Made by a program: the position numbers and the translations under genes. This document shows positions 5,807-9,102 of a stretch of DNA of 9,102 nt, piece after piece (the first letter of the stretch is position 1; each line of letters opens with the position of its first letter). Source of the DNA: an uncultured Oscillospiraceae bacterium (lineage in GTDB: Bacteria; Bacillota; Clostridia; Oscillospirales; Oscillospiraceae). The notes below the pieces were generated by a model. That model made no database searches and was not told the DNA's origin. It saw nothing but the letters and a program-made list of their open reading frames with translations. The DNA lies in assembly GCA_934569425.1 (NCBI GenBank), contig CAKTKM010000053.1, forward strand, positions 1 to 9,102. Direction: 5' to 3'.

Positions 5807-7939
5807 ATGGAAGAGAAGCATACCCGTCTGGAGCAGCCGCAGGAAAACGCCCCCAAGCGGACGCTGTGGCCGCTGTTCTTTCTGCCTATGGCGCTGCTGT
5901 ATCACGAGCTGCTGCTGCGGATCTGTGACCGCAGCACCCTGTTCTGGGACACGCCCCTTGTCTATATTCTGCTGTTTTCCGCCGCCGGAGGCTTCGCGGT
6001 GACGGTACTGGCGGATCTGCTGCCCCCCAAGGCCGCCCACATCGTGACCTACACCCTGTGCGCCCTCTGGACGGTGCTGACGTGCATCGAGCTTTGCTGC
6101 AAGAGCTACTTCAAGAGCTACTGGGGCTTGAGCTTCATCACCCAGATGACCGGCAACGTGGTGGGCAATTTCTTCACCACCATGCTGGAGATCATCCTCG
6201 GCCGCATCGTGTTCATCCTGCTGGCCTTTGTGCCGCTGATCGTGCTGATCGTGCTGCGCCGCCATCTGCTGCCGGGACGGGTCCTCAGCGTCCGGATGCG
6301 GCTCATCGCCCTTGGGGTCTTTGTGGTGTGTCAGACCGCCGGCAGCGTGCTGTGCTATACCGGCGCGGACCGGGGCGACTATACCTATAATTACGTCACG
6401 GACCGTGCCGTTCCCCGCTTCGGTCTGGCGGCCACCATCCGGCTGGAGGCGCAGTACGGCCTGTTCGGCCTGCCGGACGCACCGGTGATCCATGTGGAGG
6501 AGCCGGAACCGGAGGGTGATCCCGAACCGATGGTCTACGGCTACAACAAGATGGATCTGGACTTTTCCGCCACCTCCGAGCTGGTGGGCGGCTCCACACT
6601 GGAGAATATGCATCAGTATTTCAGCAGCAAGACCGCCAGCCAGCAGAACGAATACACCGGCCTGTTTCAGGGCAAGAACCTGATCCAGATCACCGCCGAG
6701 GCCTTCTCCCCCTATGTCATCAGCAAGGAGCTGACCCCCACCCTCTACAAGCTGACCCACGAGGGCTTTGTATTCAACAGCTATTACCAGCCCGGCTGGG
6801 GACAGTCCACCACCGGCGGCGAGTTTGCCCACATGACCGGCATCATCCCCACATGGGTCAACGGCAATCTCAGCTTCTACGCCAGCCATCAGGACTATAT
6901 GCCCTTTGCGCTGGGCAACCAGTTCCGGGCGCTGGGCTACACCACCGTGGCCTATCACAACAACGCCTACACCTACTACAACCGCCATCTCACCCACCCC
7001 AATCTGGGCTATGACTATCAGGGGCAGGGCAACGGCCTTACCGTCACCGGACCTGGCTGGCCCTATTCCGATCTGGAGATGATGCAGAACACCGTTTCGG
7101 CCTATATCGACGACTATGTGAACAACGGCAAGCCCTTCCACGCCTACTATATGTCCGTCAGCGGACACGCCAACTGGGGCTGGGGCAACGCCATGTCCGC
7201 CAAAAACCGCGAAGCCGCCGTGGCCGCCTATCCTAACGCCTCCCAGCCGGTGCAGGGCTACATCGCCGCCAATCTGGAGCTGGAATACGCCCTGACCTAT
7301 CTGCTGGAGCAGCTGGAAACCGCCGGTATCGCCGACGACACCGTGATCTGCATGACCGCCGACCACTATCCCTACGCGCTGGTGACGGACAGCGCGGACT
7401 ACTATCAGGAGCTGAGCGGCCGTCAGGACAGCGAGCTGGACATCTCCCGCTACCGCAACACATGGCTTCTGTGGTGCGGCAGCATGGAGGAGAGCGTCAC
7501 CGTCAACACCCCCTGCTCCGCCATTGACATCCTGCCCACCCTCAGCAACCTGTTCGGTCTGGAATTCGATTCCCGTCTGATGTCCGGACACGATGTGTTC
7601 GCCACCAACTACAACGCCGCGCAGGCCAGCACCTGTATGCCGCTGGTGATCCTGCCCACCAACCGGGGCTACAGCTGGATCACTGCCGCCGGTGTCTATG
7701 ATGCCAAGACCCGCACCTTTACCCCCAACTACGGCATCACCGTGGGAGAGGATTACGTCAAAACCGTCTCCGCCCTCATCGATGCCAAATACTCCTACGC
7801 CCGCCAGCTGATCCAGTACGACTATGCCGGTGTGGTGCTGCACCATCCCCAGGCCACGCATGTGATGGCCGCACCCCCCAAGCCCCCCGCCGCCAGCTCC
7901 CCTGTCGATGCGGAGGCGGTGGAGTCCTACACACCCTGA
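5807..7939 (+). CDS. LTA-synthase/sulfatase-family membrane enzyme (LtaS-like)
   Basis: 710-aa protein with about five N-terminal membrane helices (roughly 22-38, 51-70, 77-97, 126-150, 165-184) and an extracellular alkaline-phosphatase-fold catalytic domain, the LtaS arrangement. LtaS enzymes transfer glycerol phosphate from phosphatidylglycerol to build lipoteichoic acid on the outer membrane face. The likely metal and catalytic residues are Glu298 in ITAEAF, Thr335 in GQSTTGGEF (nucleophile position of LtaS, with Thr336 beside it), His454 in SVSGH and Asp519-His520 in TADHYPY. SAIDILPTL and SGHDVF are also typical of the family. A Pro/Ala-rich tail (about 688-710) follows. AGGAG eight bases before ATG supports the start. 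The gene has its own promoter and terminator. A related role, such as a phosphoglycerol transferase acting on another glycopolymer, cannot be excluded. Confidence 0.93.
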   Translation: MEEKHTRLEQPQENAPKRTLWPLFFLPMALLYHELLLRICDRSTLFWDTPLVYILLFSAAGGFAVTVLADLLPPKAAHIVTYTLCALWTVLTCIELCCKSYFKSYWGLSFITQMTGNVVGNFFTTMLEIILGRIVFILLAFVPLIVLIVLRRHLLPGRVLSVRMRLIALGVFVVCQTAGSVLCYTGADRGDYTYNYVTDRAVPRFGLAATIRLEAQYGLFGLPDAPVIHVEEPEPEGDPEPMVYGYNKMDLDFSATSELVGGSTLENMHQYFSSKTASQQNEYTGLFQGKNLIQITAEAFSPYVISKELTPTLYKLTHEGFVFNSYYQPGWGQSTTGGEFAHMTGIIPTWVNGNLSFYASHQDYMPFALGNQFRALGYTTVAYHNNAYTYYNRHLTHPNLGYDYQGQGNGLTVTGPGWPYSDLEMMQNTVSAYIDDYVNNGKPFHAYYMSVSGHANWGWGNAMSAKNREAAVAAYPNASQPVQGYIAANLELEYALTYLLEQLETAGIADDTVICMTADHYPYALVTDSADYYQELSGRQDSELDISRYRNTWLLWCGSMEESVTVNTPCSAIDILPTLSNLFGLEFDSRLMSGHDVFATNYNAAQASTCMPLVILPTNRGYSWITAAGVYDAKTRTFTPNYGITVGEDYVKTVSALIDAKYSYARQLIQYDYAGVVLHHPQATHVMAAPPKPPAASSPVDAEAVESYTP

Positions 7940-7956
7940 AAACAGCGCTTTCCCCC

Positions 7957-7991
7957 AACATGTCCCTCCCTGCGGAGGGGCATGTTTTTTT
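7957..7991 (+). terminator. Intrinsic terminator of the LtaS-like gene
   Basis: ACATGTCCCTCC (7958-7969) pairs with GGAGGGGCATGT (7974-7985) through 12 pairs including one G-U, with loop CTGC and seven T at 7985-7991. It begins 18 bp after the stop codon and is unambiguous on the plus strand. Confidence 0.93.
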
Positions 7992-8133
7992 CTCCGGCAA
8001 GGTCAACCGGTGAAAACCTCCCGCTATCCACAGGGTCTTTTTTTGCTTTTGTTGCCTGTTTCCGTGCAACATCTCCCTCATATCCCTCTATGGGCAAAGG
8101 GGCAATGCCCCCAAACAACAGGAGGTAACAAAC
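7992..8133. other. Spacer between host gene terminator and phage-type genes
   Basis: I see no gene or clear promoter in this 142-bp stretch. It holds a 7-T run (8038-8044), a small stem GGGGC-AAT-GCCCC (8099-8111), and the strong ribosome site AGGAGG eight bases before the next start. No tRNA fragment or paired direct repeat marking an attachment site is visible. Confidence 0.5.
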
Positions 8134-8436
8134 ATGGAAAGTAAAAAAAGATCCGGCATGGTGCTGTATTTCGATATGCGGTCGCTGTTTGAACGGCTGT
8201 CGGCGGAAGAGACGAAGGAGCTGCTGCTGGCCATCATGGATTACGCGGAAAACGGCGTCGTTCCCACATTCCGCTGCGAAAAGCTGGACTGCTTCTGGCC
8301 GCTGCTGACCTCCCGCATGGACGCGGACCGTGACCGGTACGATCGCCGTGTGGCTGCCAGCCGCCGCGCTGCCTATATCCGCTGGGCGGCACATGAGGAG
8401 GAGATGGCCTCCGAGGAGGAAGACACCTGTGAATGA
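8134..8436 (+). CDS. DUF6291-like small phage protein
   Basis: 100-aa cytoplasmic protein resembling the DUF6291 family found in Firmicutes prophages: a short helical core (residues 8-72) with SLFERLSAEETKELLLAIMD, then YAENGVVP and the closing WPLLTSRMDADRDRYDRR. Its function is unknown; members often lie near phage replication or packaging genes, as here just before the terminase. AGGAGG eight bases upstream fixes the start. The protein ends in an acidic run (EEEMASEEEDTCE), but the frame stays open for 65 more codons beyond the TGA at 8434-8436, and that stretch looks like a normal tail of this family. The gene may therefore be truncated by a nonsense mutation or be read through. Confidence 0.75.
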   Translation: MESKKRSGMVLYFDMRSLFERLSAEETKELLLAIMDYAENGVVPTFRCEKLDCFWPLLTSRMDADRDRYDRRVAASRRAAYIRWAAHEEEMASEEEDTCE

Positions 8437-8634
8437 TGCCGTCGGATGCAAACGGATGCAAATAAGAAAAACGAAATGAAAAAAAGAAAAAAGAACAGAG
8501 ATGTGAAAGAAAACCCCAAACCCCATTTCGCATTCCCATGCAAAAAATGTGGAAAAACCTGTGGAAAACCTGTGAAAAACTGGAAAGGAGAGCCTTATGA
8601 CCGACTTGGAACTTCCCTTCGACAATTTGGATGA
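8437..8634 (+). pseudogene. In-frame continuation after the TGA of the DUF6291-like gene
   Basis: Directly after the TGA the same frame reads CRRMQTDANKKNEMKKRKKN and on through a Cys/Lys segment (FPCKKCGKTCGKPVKNW) to a TGA at 8632-8634. MQTDAN followed by Lys/Asn/Glu-rich sequence is, as I remember them, a common C-terminal pattern of such phage proteins. The DNA carries a tandem repeat CGGATGCAAA (8443-8452, 8453-8462) and a purine-rich run (about 8461-8516). The ATG at 8446 has no ribosome site of its own. The last 38 bases overlap the terminase start in another frame, so at least the end is unlikely to be selected as protein. Confidence 0.45.
8548..8580. repeat. Three tandem DnaA-box-like repeats
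   Basis: TGTGGAAAA (8548-8556), TGTGGAAAA (8560-8568) and TGTGAAAAA (8571-8579) follow each other at 12- and 11-base spacing. Read on the minus strand all three fit the relaxed DnaA-box consensus TTWTNCACA. They precede the terminase ribosome site (AGGAG, 8586-8590). They may equally be low-complexity coding remnants of the preceding reading frame. Confidence 0.5.
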
Positions 8635-9102
8635 CACCAGCGCGGCGGACGGCTTCACTGGCGATACGGCAGACGAGGACAGCACTTTTCCCACCGAATC
8701 CGTCACGCTGACCCTCCCCTTCCCCAACGAAAAGCAGCAGCGCTTTCTGGAGAGCACCGTCAAGTACACCGCTTTCGGCGGAGCGCGGGGCGGCGGCAAA
8801 AGCTGGGCTGTTCGCGTCAAGGCCATTCTGCTGGCCATGAACTACAGCGGCATTCGCCTGTTGATCGTCCGGCGCACCTATCAGGAGCTGGAAAACAACC
8901 ACATCCGCCAGCTGCGCTCCCTGCTGCACGGCATCGCCCGGTACAAGGCCACCGAGCGGCGCTTCCTCTTCCCCAACGGCTCCACGCTGGAGTTCGGCTA
9001 CTGCGCCGCCGACAGCGACATGGACCGCTATCAGGGCGCGGAGTACGACGTGATCTTTCTGGACGAGTGTACCCAGCTGCGGGAGCAGTGGATGCGGCAG
9101 TT
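8597..9102 (+). CDS. Phage terminase large subunit, N-terminal part (cut by window end)
   Basis: The frame is open to the window edge, giving the first 168 residues of a terminase large subunit, the ATP-driven motor and nuclease that packages phage DNA into proheads. The ATPase motifs are clear: Walker A GGARGGGKS (61-69), LLIVRRTYQELENNHIRQL (88-106), FPNGSTLEFGYC (125-136), and Walker B with catalytic Glu, VIFLDE (152-157), followed by TQL. The conserved domain begins near PNEKQQRF (43-50). The 40 residues before it are acidic and Asp/Glu/Thr-rich, an unusually long leader. AGGAG six bases before the ATG at 8597 supports this start. The nuclease domain lies outside the window. It is transcribed in the same direction as the small phage gene before it. 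Confidence 0.95.
   Translation, partial: MTDLELPFDNLDDTSAADGFTGDTADEDSTFPTESVTLTLPFPNEKQQRFLESTVKYTAFGGARGGGKSWAVRVKAILLAMNYSGIRLLIVRRTYQELENNHIRQLRSLLHGIARYKATERRFLFPNGSTLEFGYCAADSDMDRYQGAEYDVIFLDECTQLREQWMRQ

Noticed and set aside
5426..7861. Open frame of 811 codons on the minus strand opposite the LtaS-like gene
   Set aside because: It is Gly/Val/His/Gln-rich shadow sequence of a GC-rich gene, has no recognisable domain, runs through the promoter region and into the lipoprotein gene, and lies opposite a clear family member.
8446..8634. Independent 62-residue gene with CxxC-type Cys pattern
   Set aside because: It has no ribosome site, shares the frame of the preceding gene, and overlaps the terminase start; it is better read as the interrupted tail of that gene.
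1..9102. CRISPR array, insertion sequence or transposase
   Set aside because: No spaced repeat series, terminal inverted repeats or transposase-like protein were seen on either strand.

Overview
The window looks like chromosomal DNA of a GC-rich Gram-positive gut-type Clostridia, most likely Oscillospiraceae. This is inferred from codon and GC character, lipoprotein signal peptides, sigma-A type promoters, AGGAG ribosome sites and an LTA-synthase-type enzyme; no marker gene fixes the genus. Positions 1-7991 are host housekeeping and cell-envelope genes in short, mostly single-gene units. From about 8134 to the right edge lies the start of a phage packaging module.

Layout. A tRNA-Cys(GCA) gene lies on the minus strand at the left edge behind a consensus promoter. 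Next, still on the minus strand, are a family-5 (oligopeptide type) substrate-binding lipoprotein without visible permease genes and, upstream of it, a minimal DEAD-box RNA helicase with an extended -10 promoter. A plus-strand gene follows for a secreted, C-terminally membrane-anchored protein with three apparent repeat domains. Its only visible promoter is separated from the gene by a strong intrinsic terminator. A perfect 32-bp bidirectional terminator separates it from a convergent minus-strand small lipoprotein of unknown function. That lipoprotein is divergent from a plus-strand LTA-synthase/sulfatase-family membrane enzyme, which has its own promoter and a strong terminator.

The phage part. 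After the LtaS-like gene's terminator and a spacer come a small DUF6291-like phage protein and a terminase large subunit cut by the window end. The reading frame of the small protein continues after its TGA stop into a Lys/Asn-rich tail that looks like the protein's own C-terminus. Three tandem boxes matching the relaxed DnaA-box consensus overlap that tail just ahead of the terminase gene. No integrase, repressor or attachment site is visible.

Most of the window is ordinary. The points most worth a second look are the terminator inside the 5' leader of the repeat surface protein, the in-frame TGA and DnaA-like boxes in the phage segment, and a palindrome at the -35 position of the helicase promoter. 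I found no clear new multi-gene system.
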